NCBI GenBank assembly: GCA_030407315.1
Contig: JALQPE010000609.1
Location: 1 to 64,000, forward strand
Direction of reading: 5' to 3'
Length of the DNA stretch: 64,000 nucleotides
From: Asparagopsis taxiformis
Taxonomy: Eukaryota; Rhodophyta; Florideophyceae; Bonnemaisoniales; Bonnemaisoniaceae
In this document: piece after piece, positions 11,104 through 21,916 of the stretch
Numbering within the stretch: position 1 is the stretch's first letter
Layout of the letters: each line of letters opens with the position of its first letter
Program-made: the position numbers and the translations under genes
Notes under the pieces: model-generated
Seen by the model: only the letters and a program-made list of their open reading frames with translations
The model's database searches: none
What the model was told of the DNA's origin: nothing

Positions 11104-11494
11104 TTTTCACGACCATTTGTAACATATAGTAGAACATGGACGAATCGCAGCTATCAGTTCTCTCCTGTTGCCCTTATCGAGAAGTACACCATAGCCTGAA
11201 ATTGGAAACCTTTCCAGTAAACTTCTATTCTTCAGAAATACTGTAACGGATGCTGCTGTGTTCGAGTCTAGGAATACATACCGTTACACGTATATTATAT
11301 TTCTTACCGTTACAATTCTTCAACGCCAAAGTTTTCCTGACAGCCGATACAGCAGACTCCTGAGTGATAAAGTTGTAGATACGTAATTTGTATAGAGAGC
11401 TCTAAGAAAATATGATTTGTCCGATATCCCTGTTCTATTTTCTCAACCACTATTGCGTAACAATCAAAACAGAACCATTTTCGGATCTTTCACA
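11104..11494. other. Spacer between ParB-MTase copy 1 and DUF7869 copy 1
   Basis: About 390 bp without a gene. It contains three GTAACGG/CCGTTAC heptamers (around 11243, 11281 and 11303) that could be binding sites or chance. Confidence 0.35.
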
Positions 11495-14052
11495 ATGAGC
11501 ACACAAGATCCCACCCCGCTTTCCCCCTGCGATCACGATGTACTGCGTACCCAAGCCGAATCCATTCTACTTTCATTGGGAGTAGATCCTGGTTTCACAC
11601 TCACTATGCATGGATCCAGTGCCTTGATAACGAAAGGAGAAAAAATTCAGAAAGGAGAAGAAGAGAGTTCAGAGAAAGTTTTGCACATGTACGGAATCCC
11701 TACAGAGACCCCAAGAGCGGATCAAGGATCTAATGACTTTGTACCTGATCTCATTGGGTCAAGGAATTTTGAAGTCCCCTTGAGCGACATGTACGATCCT
11801 GATAATGAACAAGTTTCTTCTGATGCTCTAAAAGTTTCTGAGCGAAACAAATTTGTTTCTGCCGAGAACTTCCACTCCAAAAATCACTACAATCGGAAAA
11901 GAAAGCCGTACAACAGCAAAGTAAGAGGTAAGTTGTTGAAACCAGAAAGCAGAAGGAAGATATTCAGGAGAAATCTTGTTCTGTCTCTGTCGAGCACAGA
12001 AATGAAGAAGATGAAATGCTGTCAACAGAATTGCTTTTCGAGAACAGATTGTGTATTCTTGTCCAGTGAAACTTCCCGAGTACTTCTCTGGGGAAATGAA
12101 GATAGGAGAAGATATCTGCAAAATTTACTGGAGCCAAGTTCTATGATCTTCAGGTTTGCAGGGAGGAAGGTCTGTTACAAGTTCCTTGAGTCCTCTTTTA
12201 AGTTTTCCCGGCACCTACAGAGCTCCGTCAAGAAGTCATATAGGAACGGAAGAAGCTTCTGTTCAATTCAAACATCAAAACACCTGGCTTCTCCCAGCAG
12301 AGATGCAGTAATATGCTTCCTAGAGCGGTTCGCAGAGTCAACGGCAGATCGGATGCCAGATACAAACGAGAGGCATCTCCCACTATTCCAAAAAAAAGCT
12401 GTCTATGAAATGTTCTGTGAACAGTACTCTGTTCTGTATGGTACACAACACCCACCTTCTCTAACTTACTTCTACTCCACATGGAAGACATATTGTGGAG
12501 ATATCAAAGTAAGGAGAATTCAGAGGTTTACAAAATGTACTGAGTGCGAATACATTCGCAGTGCCTTAGAGAGACTCGGAACAGATGTGACTCGTACTGC
12601 CCCTCTTCTCGAGAGAAGGCGTTTGCATATCGAGATGGTCGCCAGAGAAAGAAGAGAATACCAGAGGAAATGTGAACTAACTACATTGTATCCCTCAAAA
12701 TATACATCCCTAATTATTGACGGTGCTGATCAATCTGGTTATGGACTTCCTCACTTCTCCGTGAGTACGAAAGCAACCGTTGGGCACAGTCTCAAGGTGA
12801 AACTTGTTGGTGTACTCGAACATAGAGTTCGAAAACGCCTCACACTATATACAATGACTGCAGAGCATGAGACTGGGGCAAATCATATCATTGAAGCTCT
12901 CCATAGAAGTCTGTCAGCCAAGGCCGAGAGCTCACAACTTGAAGGAACCTTGTACTTGCAAGTCGATAACTGCACACGCGAAAACAAGAACAAATTTTTG
13001 TTTTGTTATTTGGAATGTCTCGTGGCCTGGGGAGTTTTCCAAGAGGTTTTCGTGTCTTTCCTTCCTGTAGGACATACACATGCTGATATTGACCAAGCAT
13101 TCAGTTGTACCTCGAGAAGAATGCATTCTAATAACGCTGTGACTATGGAAGAACTACTCGAGGAGTTGAGGAAGTCCTTCACACCACAGCCAGTTGTGGT
13201 TCGTATGCTTCATATTATCAATTTCTCAGGCCTATGCAGGGAGACAAACTGTATCGGGAAGGTAAAGCCTTTCTCAAAGTACAGGTATTTCAGGTTCTAC
13301 CGGGACGAAGAACCAGAAACGAATTCTGACTTCTACAACACTGCATGCGATGTGAAGGTATTCAGTGATGATCAGTGGGAAAGACTTCCCACTAGCACCC
13401 CAGGACTGAAAGGGTTCACTATTTGCCCACCTTCTCTCCGTTCAACGCCGCCCAACAATGTCGTATCTCCGCCAGATCGGAATAAGGTTCTGTTCAGAAT
13501 ACGGTCTGAAGAATCCAGGATAAATTGTCCTATGAAATGCAGGCACTTCTGGACCTTGTGGAACATGTTTACAGAAATAGGGTTGAACCTCCGCACTGGA
13601 ATCTTCGGGATTGCTTCGAGCTGAAAGGAAAATACAAAAGGGATTCTATGAACATAATGCATTGTGATGAAAATGAAGTATACGCCGAGTATCCAGAGCC
13701 CGTATCTAATCTGTCATATTCTCGGAACCGGTTTGTCGCCGTAAATGGGGAGGGCTGTACAAAAGAAATGCCATTTTGGATCGGACAGGTTGTGGAATGT
13801 ATTCGGAACAAGGAAGGGATAGTGTGCAAGCTTCGCATACGATGGTATGAAGTTTACGACAAACGTGATGCTTGGTCAGGAAAATACCACCCGGCTTCGC
13901 TGGGGAAGGGGAAGCATTCAAAGCCTTGGAATGAAACAATTCCAGTAGAAAGTGTTATCGCTGAGTTTCCTTCTCTCACAAACAAGAAATTGAGATCAGG
14001 AGTCGAAAAGGAAATTCGTGCCGGTTTATCTTCACTTGGAAATGGTAGATAG
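11495..14052 (+). pseudogene. DUF7869-type RNase-H-like transposase candidate, copy 1 (one frameshift)
   Basis: The ATG at 11495 has a good context (TCACAATGAG). The N-terminal variable region is followed by a Cys motif 'KCCQQNCF', a second Cys pair 'KCTECEYI', then three acidic motifs: 'LIIDGADQSG' (Asp409), 'LQVDNCTRENKNKF' (Asp491) and 'PVGHTHADIDQAF' (Asp531/Asp533). The order and the D2-D3 distance of about 40 residues fit a DDE/D RNase-H fold; that mechanism is my inference. The first frame ends at 13624, but homology to the gene at 19730-21916 continues in the next frame from about 13522 ('MQALLDLVEHVYRNR', then 'FVAVNGEGCTKEMPFWIG') to 14052. One indel near 13520 therefore separates the core from the C-terminal module. 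It lies tandem to the ParB-MTase gene upstream. Confidence 0.7.
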
Positions 14053-14254
14053 GGTAGATAGGACCGCTGCATCTTGGAAAATTTGAATTCTGAAAATTTT
14101 TAATTTTGAAAATGATTTCATTGCAGCGAAATGTGTGTCAATCATTATATCCTTCCCATTGGCCACAATTCAATCAACTTCGTCTGCGGCAATCAATATC
14201 CCATAATTTGAGATTCTGTTTCCGGAAGTACATTCTGTTCATATGGAAATCAGT
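14053..14254. other. Right flank of first locus; no gene seen
   Basis: AT-rich sequence, including a short TTTTTAATTTTGAAAAT stretch, between the DUF7869 stop and an abrupt change to CpG-rich DNA at about 14255. Confidence 0.3.
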
Positions 14255-14897
14255 GTTAGTCGACGCACTGGTCGCTTCACATATCCCTGACCCTACCGCT
14301 TCCCCGTGGCCGCCGTTACCGACGCAAGCGCTCGCGAGCATTGACGACGACGCGCAAACGTCCGACGATGGCGCCGCAACGAAGCGCGAGGCCGAATTCC
14401 GCGTTTCCGACGTGCACGCTACGCCGTCCGCAACGCTTCCGAGCTTGGTTCGACAAGTAGTGGACGATCCGACGTTCCAGTGCATGCTCCAAGCAGAAGT
14501 ACAAGCTGCGGTGGACCGCGCTATCAAGGGACAATCGCGTGGATTGACGGCTCAGATGAGGGCGCAAGTCCACAACCTAATCGTCACTACTATGGACTCC
14601 CGCGACGAGCACAATATCGATCGCGCGAACGTCGCTACGCGCGAAAACCGAACGCGAACTGCAACGCGCGCGACTCCGACGAATTACGCACGCAATGCGG
14701 ACCCCGAAGGATGGCTGGAGCTGGCGCGCCAGTACCTGTCATTCGACGATCACCCGCGTTCGGATAGCGACAACGGACCCGCGCATCCCGGGCTGGTAGA
14801 GATCCAGCCGTTGAACGAGTTGTTCACGCGCGCGCTTTCGTATCGCACGTATCGCTTGCGTAATACGTGTAGGACCAGCCGGGATGGCGATCGCTAA
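14255..14897 (+). CDS. CpG-rich reading frame adjoining LTR copy 1, possible retroelement gag fragment
   Basis: An open frame (continuous from at least 14106 to 14897) becomes strongly CpG-rich from about 14255, with codon use unlike neighbouring genes but like the LTR that follows. The product is Ala/Arg/Asp-rich, with a helical stretch (VRQVVDDPTFQCMLQAEVQA) and no motif I recognise. Its last ten codons lie inside the LTR. Position and composition suggest a leftover of the internal region of the same retroelement, perhaps gag. There is no polypurine tract just before the LTR start, so the join may be a deletion junction. Confidence 0.35.
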
Positions 14898-15668
14898 GGG
14901 AGTTCTAGAGTTGCAGCCGTGTCAGGGCGTGGTGAACCGTAACGCGCTGGTTGAACTTGCGTTCGCGCGTCGCTCGGTCGCGCTGGCGAACGGATGGTAC
15001 AACGGCGGAGCGCGTAGGGAACGATCGCAACACGGGATTCGCGGGCTGGCGCAAGCCGTGATCTCTCGGTGAGATCACCGTGTAAACTCGAGCACAACGC
15101 GATGCACACAGGGGTCGTAAATCCCTGGCCTAGTGGAGTGCGACGCAACGCGCGCTATCGCGGCGCGACGCGGTTCGACGATCGGTTTATGCGCAGCGCG
15201 CACGCGAACGTCGGCGATCGTGAGAACCCCGCACGCAACGTTGTAACGCAATCGGTCCTCGCGATTCGCTAAACGCTTAACTCGTAGCTGCGAAGATGCT
15301 GGCTGTTTATTGGTAAGGTGCGAAGCAGGACGACCATTAGTAGCTAACTACTCAGGACAGGTTGTCCTTACGCGGCCGGCCGGCGGCCGCTCGCTCGCAC
15401 GCAAAAGGGAAATATTTGGGAAAAAGTCTTTCGTCATAAAAAACCCAAAAAGGGAAATAAAAGGGAAATTCGCAAAAAGCGTTACACGTGGCGCCGGGCT
15501 CGCGGTTTCGTGGCAACGTACGCGCGCACGCGCTCGCATCGACGCTCCGTGACACGTAATCAAAACGCCACGCGTACGCTCGCTTACTAACTAAGATAGA
15601 TGCACGCGAATTCATTCCGACGCAATCGCAGCGAACGCGCGCGCGTCGACGAAATAAATTGCGTCACA
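14868..15668 (+). repeat. LTR copy 1 (about 800 bp, TGTAG...CACA)
   Basis: This block aligns along its whole length, with scattered substitutions and small indels, to 33771-34576. It begins TGTAGGACCAGCCGGGATGG and ends ...AAATTGCGTCACA, so it has the TG...CA ends of an LTR. The outer 5-mers (ATACG and CTCCC) do not match, so it is not a clean solo LTR. Composition is CpG-rich with an A-rich patch (AAAAAACCCAAAAAGGGAAA) near 15440. Promoter and polyadenylation functions are expected of an LTR but not shown. Confidence 0.7.
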
Positions 15669-15789
15669 CTCCCCCCGACTAACTTCGAAGCGCGTCCTCG
15701 CGCTTCATCTCTCGTGCACATCATCATCCTGTTCTTCCTCTGCTCTCCTCCTCCGTCTTCTCTCCACAGCATGAGCAATTTTTGAGAAA

Positions 15790-16170
15790 AGCATTGATTT
15801 CACTGGTTTGAACCAGTCGATTTGGATGGAATAGCCGGCCAGAGCAAAATTTATAAATTTTATTGGAAAAAACCACGCGACGTGGCTGGATACAGTAGAG
15901 AAATGGGATGGAAAAAAACCAGAGGAAAGCATTGGTCAGGCCAGGCTGAAAGGTTGGTTCTGTGTTGTAGTTGGGTATGATTTTTTTGATGGTTTTAGAT
16001 TTGCGCCCGTCCATTCGCTGACGGCCAGCGGGGGTGGGATAAAACCATTGAAATTATTAATTTTGGCTATGGAATGACGGGAATGGCAAACCAGCGACGG
16101 ATACAGTACGGAGGGTGGTTGAAACCAGTGCATGGACTAGTTTGGGAGGCTGATTTCGCTGGTTTCGGCG
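15790..16170. repeat. Sparse CTGGT/ACCAG hairpin region
   Basis: Contains a perfect CTGGTTTGAACCAG palindrome near 15800 and several related half-sites (TGGAAAAAAACCAG, GGTTGAAACCAG, GCTGGTTTCGGCGG). It is a looser version of the array at 33.1-33.77 kb. No protein gene is supported here or in 16171-16760. Confidence 0.5.
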
Positions 16171-16762
16171 GTTCCATTACAGTAGGTGTAGTGTGGGACA
16201 TGGTGTAAATGAACTTACGCATGAGCAATGTCTTGGGGTGAGCTGCTTGTAGGCTAGGTGCATGTATGAAATTGTTTCTTGGAATATATTCTGGTGTTGC
16301 CGTGAAGGAGGGAAATTTCCTATGTTAAGGTAGGTGAGAAGGTAGAAAGCTAGGAAATAATTGATAGGTAGTATAGTATTGTAGTACTGGAAGGGAGGTG
16401 AATTGGGCGGTGGGGTCGGAGTGAACACGGGAATTACAATGAAGAGTGGAGCGATTGACGTTGTATAGTAGGTCAGGAAATGGTTTGGCATCGCGGTCAT
16501 AATCTGCATATATGCAGATTGGCATTCCACTACTTCCACCGCGTATGCATACGGATCCGTACAAACGCAATTATTCCAGTTACCAAGATAGATTTTGAAC
16601 GACCCATATGCCCGCTCGCATGCACCAGATCTCTTATAGGAGGATGTAGAAAGGTGCTAGTAGAAGGGAGGAGGTGAAAGCAGTAAAATGGGCACTTACT
16701 AAGTATGAAGGTGACAACAAACACAAAGTTTTACGGCGGGGTTTGAAGTAGCTAGCTCTAGG

Positions 16763-16932
16763 TATAACACAGTATACTAGCAGAAAAGAATAAAAAATTA
16801 GAACAGAATTACCTAAATAGTAAATTTGTGGCGTGGTTGTCACTGGTGACATGCACTGGCATGTGTGACACTTGATCGAAGGCACAGTACGATCGTACAT
16901 CGATGTATGCATTGTTAGTATTGCCGAAACGC
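16763..16932 (-). repeat. Dispersed repeat, copy 1 of an inverted pair
   Basis: The reverse complement of this segment matches 28987-29159 closely: both contain GCGTTTCGGCAATACTAACA, ATCGATGTACGATCGTACTG, CCAGTGCATGTCA and TTATTCTTTTCTGCTAGT in the same order. Similarity stops abruptly at both edges. No coding sense is evident. It may be a small non-autonomous element or a fragment of a longer repeat. Confidence 0.75.
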
Positions 16933-17154
16933 GTTGACAATTTGCACCGGTCTTTGGAAAAGAACTTGCACAGAAGGATTGTGAGGTCGGATGTTCTTCT
17001 GGACGTACTTCTACTCGTCAAGTCAACAGCCAACCATTTCCTCCTCCCGTGTATATTTTCGAAACTTGCATGACTTTCGGGGTCAATCGTCATCACACCA
17101 TTGCAACTCGCTTGCACCATCGTGCAGCTCAACTATATTTCCACTCCCTTCTCG

Positions 17155-17544
17155 ATGAGCAGTATAGACGTGAAACCTCGTCTAGCACCGATAGTCGTTG
17201 AGGATGAAAATGATGTTGCGACACGATACGACCCGCGCGATACACATGCATTGGACCGCACGTACTCTTCCGTCCTCCGCACTGTGTTCCAAGTCACTTT
17301 TGCTTGGGTGTCGTTGACCAGGCTCTTCACCCCGATTACAAATGCTCTTGGGATGCTTTATATAGGTTCTATGCTTTGTCTACTTTTTGTTTCGGCTGCT
17401 CGCCATTCGCTGAATGCGAGGAGCATTCATAGCGGTGTCTTCCAAATTGACACATTGTCTCCAGTATTGCTCCTCGTTCTCGGCCTTACTGCTACTGTTG
17501 GTGCTGCGATATACTCACTGCAACGGTTTCTGCAAATGGAATAG
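17155..17544 (+). CDS. DUF202-family small membrane protein
   Basis: The ATG at 17155 starts a 129-residue protein with a soluble N-terminal tail of about 45 residues, then 'ALDRTYSSVLRTVFQVTFAW', matching the conserved (E/D)RT..S.LRT core of DUF202, and three hydrophobic segments (about residues 50-67, 72-86 and 105-123). DUF202 domains occur in bacterial YidH-like proteins and as the membrane domain of eukaryotic VTC polyphosphate polymerase and related vacuolar proteins. No SPX or VTC catalytic domain is attached here. The frame is clean, making this the only host-like gene in the window that looks intact. A vacuolar or organellar membrane role is inference. Confidence 0.65.
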   Translation: MSSIDVKPRLAPIVVEDENDVATRYDPRDTHALDRTYSSVLRTVFQVTFAWVSLTRLFTPITNALGMLYIGSMLCLLFVSAARHSLNARSIHSGVFQIDTLSPVLLLVLGLTATVGAAIYSLQRFLQME

Positions 17545-17779
17545 CTCTTCCGATGGGATGATGTCTGCTAACTTTGGACTCAGGTCATCCGTCCCTAGTG
17601 CAAATCCAGAAAATTTTCGTCCACCGTGGACGCAAAGACACAAAGACGTGTCACACGTCTTTGTATTACTTCAGACTGATGGGATGCGTTTACTTAAATA
17701 TACACATGCGAGCGCTCAAGTATTCAAACCAATGGCATAGTATCGACTATTGGGGTTATAGATTGCAATCACCGAAGGC

Positions 17780-19680
17780 TCGCTGATACGCCATTCATAT
17801 CATACCCTACTTGACGATATGCAGCGCCACATATGCGAGGTTAGCGTTTTGCCACCCTCAACATACATGGGCGTCGAGAACATTCCGTCTGAAAATGTTT
17901 CTGGATTGATTGAAAGTTTCACATCCTTGTACAATAATGTTTCAAAGTAGCCCGTGAAGCCGTGAACAACGTTCGTTTCTGTGACCGGAAATTGCATCTT
18001 TTCGTATCGCGAGTTGTCTATCACAGCGCTTCGATTAGGGTGACTAAACGTAAACACAGCCCCGAGGTGCCGAAAAAAGCTTCCCTCGGTGTATCTTGAC
18101 CACGTACGATGTTTTCATCTCTTTGATTGATTACTCAAACGCTTTCACTTCATTATGTAACTGTGTAGATGACAAAGGCGCCAGAAAGCTTGTGTGGCTT
18201 TCTGGAATCGACACTCCATTCTCCTTCAGCAGGCTATTGGCTCCGTCGAGACATTCCGGTGACAATTCATTATCTCCAAACGACCCGAGTAGTTCTGATA
18301 CAATAATATCCGCCTGAACATGATCAGAGTCGACTCTCTAGTGATCGCATATCACTGGCAACAATGATAACATTGTTCCATTCGAGCTCTTTCTTCATAT
18401 TTCTTAGTGTCACAATGGCGTTTGGATTCTTTTCTACAGCACATATCTGCACATCTTTCCCTGCCGACTCTGCTGCTCGCAAACTGCGCTTTACGAGCGG
18501 TCCGCGTCCAGCTCCTAGTACCATGATAACTGGGGTTTCTGAACCATAATCTGTATCGACAAGGCATTGACGTACAGCTTCTTCATAAGCACTGTATTTG
18601 ACTGGATCTTTCTCAAAAGTTTCGTATGTTTGACTACCAAGGTTGTGAGCCAATGGTTGCAAGGGAGCCTGCAAACAGTCATAGTATGGTGCCTCGTATG
18701 TCTCTGCCTCGGATGAGCCGGGCATTTTGCCGAAAAGATGGGCCAAGTATTGAACAAATGGCCGATAACCATCACCACCTTTCACCTTGTGTGCACGGTC
18801 AGTAAGTGCGAAAAACGTTTTTCAGACCGTACGGTTTCATTTTGAACATAATCTTAATGAAATCCTGATGTTTTCTGGACAACACGGGATAACCGACTCG
18901 GTTGGTGACATACGAAGAGGTGGAAAGTAAAACGACACGAACGGGCTCTGCAACCCATCGTTCCAACACCGCACGAGGAGGTAGATCCGCAGTAAGCTCT
19001 AATGCGACGCCGAGATTTGGATGTTCACCAAACAAGGTTCGAATTGTATTCCAAACTTCCCATGGTTTGATTTCTCGCTCACTGGACAATGTCATCGTTG
19101 AGTCATCAAAGCCCATCGGCGGCACCTTGCCGGGCAGATCTAGAACAGGCAGTCGAAGCCATAGCTGCAAGGTAGGATCGGACAACAGAGCTGCGGAAAG
19201 GCATCTTGCAGGATTAGCCACTCCCTGTGTACCACCATTCGGTTGCGGAATGACGAGTGCCCGCAGTGACATGTGAGCAGCAAAGGTAACTTTCTCGGGA
19301 AATGCGGTTTCCGACGCGGCGCGAAGGACAGAGTTGGGACAATCTGGACGAATCCATGTTGAGAGCTTTGCGACAACACCAGGTATCTATTCGCTCGAGG
19401 ACAATTCGAGGTCGGAGCGCGTCAACGGCTCGTCACGAATTATGGGTTGGCAGGTTTTGGCGGGCGCAGAAGCGGCGGGCTGGGAGGGATCTAGGGGGGA
19501 ATCTGGAGCGAGGGTCTGAACTCCTACACGCTCATAGCGCGGATGCGCGAGTGGGGCGAGAACGAAATCACAGCCGGAGATTTCTGCAAGTTCGAGCGAA
19601 GGGCGGAGACGTGGAACGGCTACAACATCCAGACCGATGTTGAGCTTGTGGCCGGTTTGGGGATGTGTGACCACAAAAAA
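17780..19680 (-). pseudogene. PRMT5: PRMT5 protein-arginine methyltransferase pseudogene
   Basis: PRMT5 makes symmetric dimethylarginine on Sm proteins and histones. Conserved pieces appear in order on the minus strand: TIM-barrel start 'DFVLAPLAHPRYER' (about 19550), 'KLSTWIRPD' (19360), 'LWLRLPVLDLPG' and 'GYPVLSRKHQDFI' (19170-18870), 'AHNLGSQTYETFEKDPVKYS' (18640), SAM site 'MVLGAGRGPLVKRSL' (18510), double-E loop '[19 protein letters not shown]' (18290-18235), 'FTFSHPN' (18050) and 'HGFTGYFETLLY' (17970). Breaks seen: in-frame TAG before IPGVVAKL, a frameshift in the T run near 18812, one near 18320, an in-frame TAA after VKAFE, a frameshift in the G run near 18064, and loss of the segment after GMFS. 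The set of lesions rules out a working enzyme. Its 5' end lies within about 60 bp of the second ParB-MTase/DUF7869 locus. Confidence 0.9.
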
Positions 19681-19729
19681 TGAATCAATAAGTTTAATCC
19701 AGAAGATCATCTAACCGATGAGTTCAGAA

Positions 19730-21916
19730 CTATGCAAATACCGAAAGAGACTCTCTGATGCGCTTGGAGTCATCGACGGTTAACCTTTTGTCACGCTTCA
19801 GCTCTGTTAGACGAGCCAGGACCGAATTGGGACTGATCTCTGATACCCATTCATATTTTTTGCCTACGAGAGCTGTTCGATATTTCGACATGAATGGGTC
19901 TTTCGTATTTCCGTGCGCTTCGAGCCATGCAACATGGAGGCGACTAATATCACCTTCACAGTTGGTAACAACTCTTCGGATATGCGCAAGCCAGAAAGGG
20001 CAGTTCCTTTCAGAAGCTCTAACAGCAATTAAGTCGTTCTCAACGTAGCAGTAGTTGACAACAACTTCGTTTTCGTCGTCCACATTTGTTTCCGAAACAA
20101 CATTATACCCCATCAAATTAGGAACATTCCAGTTTCCAGACTCAGGTGAAAGGAAACGGTTCCAGTGTGCTCGATCCTTCCTTGGTTTATAAATGGTGTC
20201 ACGGAGCATCTCCAGATCCTCAACTTTTTTCCTATCGGCAATTCGAGATTCAGCAGCTGCAATCCCGCGAGATACTTCCAAGATGTTTTCTGGTGGAGAT
20301 GTTTCGGTAGGAGGGGCTGAGAATAGGTTTGGCGTAAATTTAAGAAAGCCTCCGGAGCGTCCTGGATGTAGTGGATTCCATTCGCCTTGGCATGTTTCTT
20401 TAACTGAGGCAGTTGTCGGATGCCTCTCGTATTGACTTCTTGTTTCTCCGGAAGCTCTTGAGAATCGGAAGTACCTGAAGTGAGAGAAAGAAGGAACTTT
20501 TTGAAGGCATTTTGAGTTTTCAAAGAGTGTGGAGAGGTTTATGACGCGTATCATGTGGGCTACGAATGGTCTTGGTGTATATGCCTGGGTTAGCTCATGG
20601 TGTAGATCTTGTAACGTTATTGCCGAATTCGTTCGAAGCCTTTTAGACAGGCAGGAAAAGCACTGATCAATATCTTCATGCGTATGACCAACCGGTAGGA
20701 ATGACACATGTATCTCGGCAAAAACTTCGAGAGACACCAGACATTCAACATACGACATAAAATATCTATTCTTATTTTCGCGCGAGCAATTATCGACTTG
20801 GATGAACAGAACATCAGGTAACTTTCCTTCCATTGCTTTCCTACATAACCAGCGGTGAAGTGCCTCAATCACGTGGTTTGACCCTGTCTTATGTTCTTCA
20901 GTTATAGTTAGCAACATAAGCTTATTAGGACATGCATGCTCCAGAATTCCTGTTACATGAACTCGTATCTTGTGCCCACGCTGTGTTCCCTTGGTCTCAT
21001 ACGGCCAGTGCGGAAGTTCAAAACAGCTTTGAGAAGCTCCATCAATAATGATACTGGCAAATTTGTGGGGAGAAATTCTGGCAGCTTCTCGATTCTTGTA
21101 ATACTGCATACGCTCCATTTCCACAAACCGATGGTGGTTTTTCTGCATTTTTCGGAGCTCATCTGAGCGGGTACGGTCCATTCCAGCTTCTGCAAGTTCT
21201 TGTCTTAGCTTCTCACATATATCACATTTGGAGAACCTGTGTACGCGCCTGCACTTGACGTTTCTGCAGTTGGACCCCCAAACTTTTATGAAGTACGCAT
21301 AAGTTGGGGCTGGAATTATGTTGCCCATTCCATCGTGCTCATTCCAGTGAGTTTTGAACATTTGGTACACCTGCTTTTTCTCGAAATAGGGCAAATGAAG
21401 CTCTCCGGAATCAGGCATTCGATTGGCAGTGCTTTCAGCCAAATTCACAAGGTAAGCATTGATAAATTCTTTTCCCATCTGCCTAGCTCCGAGACCTGGC
21501 ATTCTGAAAATAGACTTCGAGCCCCCTGAACGAGGAGTCTCTTTCACGGCACACTGCAAAAATCTTGATATTCCGAAACCAATGTCGAGAAATGTAGAAC
21601 ATACCGGCTGGCCGTCAAAGTAAAACCGCTTTATTACCTTCTCATCGACTTTTACCAACCGAAGCATTCCTGTCAAACATAATTTTCGCTGTTCCTGAGA
21701 CATCTGAAGCATTCTTTTCCTTTGTGCCTTGAAGTAACTGACCTTGACCTTGGTAAAGCACTGTTTACCTTTGCAGCATTTCAGCTCAGATATATCAATA
21801 ATAGATGACTCCTCAGCAAGCTTCTGACGTTTTTTCTTCAAGTCGGATAAAGTCTTCTGCTCCCAGTTGGGACGCTTCAGTGATGGATTCAGAGTTTCAT
21901 TGACAGTTTCATCCAT
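19730..21916 (-). CDS. DUF7869-type RNase-H-like transposase candidate, copy 2 (intact)
   Basis: This is a full 728-codon frame from the ATG at 21916. Order of parts: basic N-terminus; Cys motif 'LKCCKGKQCF' (residues 46-54); 'RFSKCDICEKL' (Cys231, Cys234); Asp292 in 'SIIIDGASQS'; Asp375 in 'IQVDNCSRENKN'; Asp415/417 in 'PVGHTHEDIDQCF'; and a C-terminal module from about 626 to 712 with 'CPFWLAHIRRV', 'VAWLEAHG' and 'SPNSVLARLTEL'. The triad and HTHxDID box are the DUF7869 signature; a DDE/D strand-transfer role is my inference from spacing and mobile context. The C-terminal module resembles Tudor/BAH-like reader folds in layout only. The gene is divergent from the ParB-methyltransferase at 23046 across a 1.1-kb spacer. 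It is the best-preserved copy in the window. Confidence 0.75.
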   Translation of the reverse strand: MDETVNETLNPSLKRPNWEQKTLSDLKKKRQKLAEESSIIDISELKCCKGKQCFTKVKVSYFKAQRKRMLQMSQEQRKLCLTGMLRLVKVDEKVIKRFYFDGQPVCSTFLDIGFGISRFLQCAVKETPRSGGSKSIFRMPGLGARQMGKEFINAYLVNLAESTANRMPDSGELHLPYFEKKQVYQMFKTHWNEHDGMGNIIPAPTYAYFIKVWGSNCRNVKCRRVHRFSKCDICEKLRQELAEAGMDRTRSDELRKMQKNHHRFVEMERMQYYKNREAARISPHKFASIIIDGASQSCFELPHWPYETKGTQRGHKIRVHVTGILEHACPNKLMLLTITEEHKTGSNHVIEALHRWLCRKAMEGKLPDVLFIQVDNCSRENKNRYFMSYVECLVSLEVFAEIHVSFLPVGHTHEDIDQCFSCLSKRLRTNSAITLQDLHHELTQAYTPRPFVAHMIRVINLSTLFENSKCLQKVPSFSHFRYFRFSRASGETRSQYERHPTTASVKETCQGEWNPLHPGRSGGFLKFTPNLFSAPPTETSPPENILEVSRGIAAAESRIADRKKVEDLEMLRDTIYKPRKDRAHWNRFLSPESGNWNVPNLMGYNVVSETNVDDENEVVVNYCYVENDLIAVRASERNCPFWLAHIRRVVTNCEGDISRLHVAWLEAHGNTKDPFMSKYRTALVGKKYEWVSEISPNSVLARLTELKRDKRLTVDDSKRIRESLSVFA

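Noticed and set aside
17642..17666. ACAAAGACGTG/CACGTCTTTGT inverted repeat as another templated duplication
   Set aside because: Arms are only 11 nt and no coding context shows which arm is new; kept out of the stronger set.
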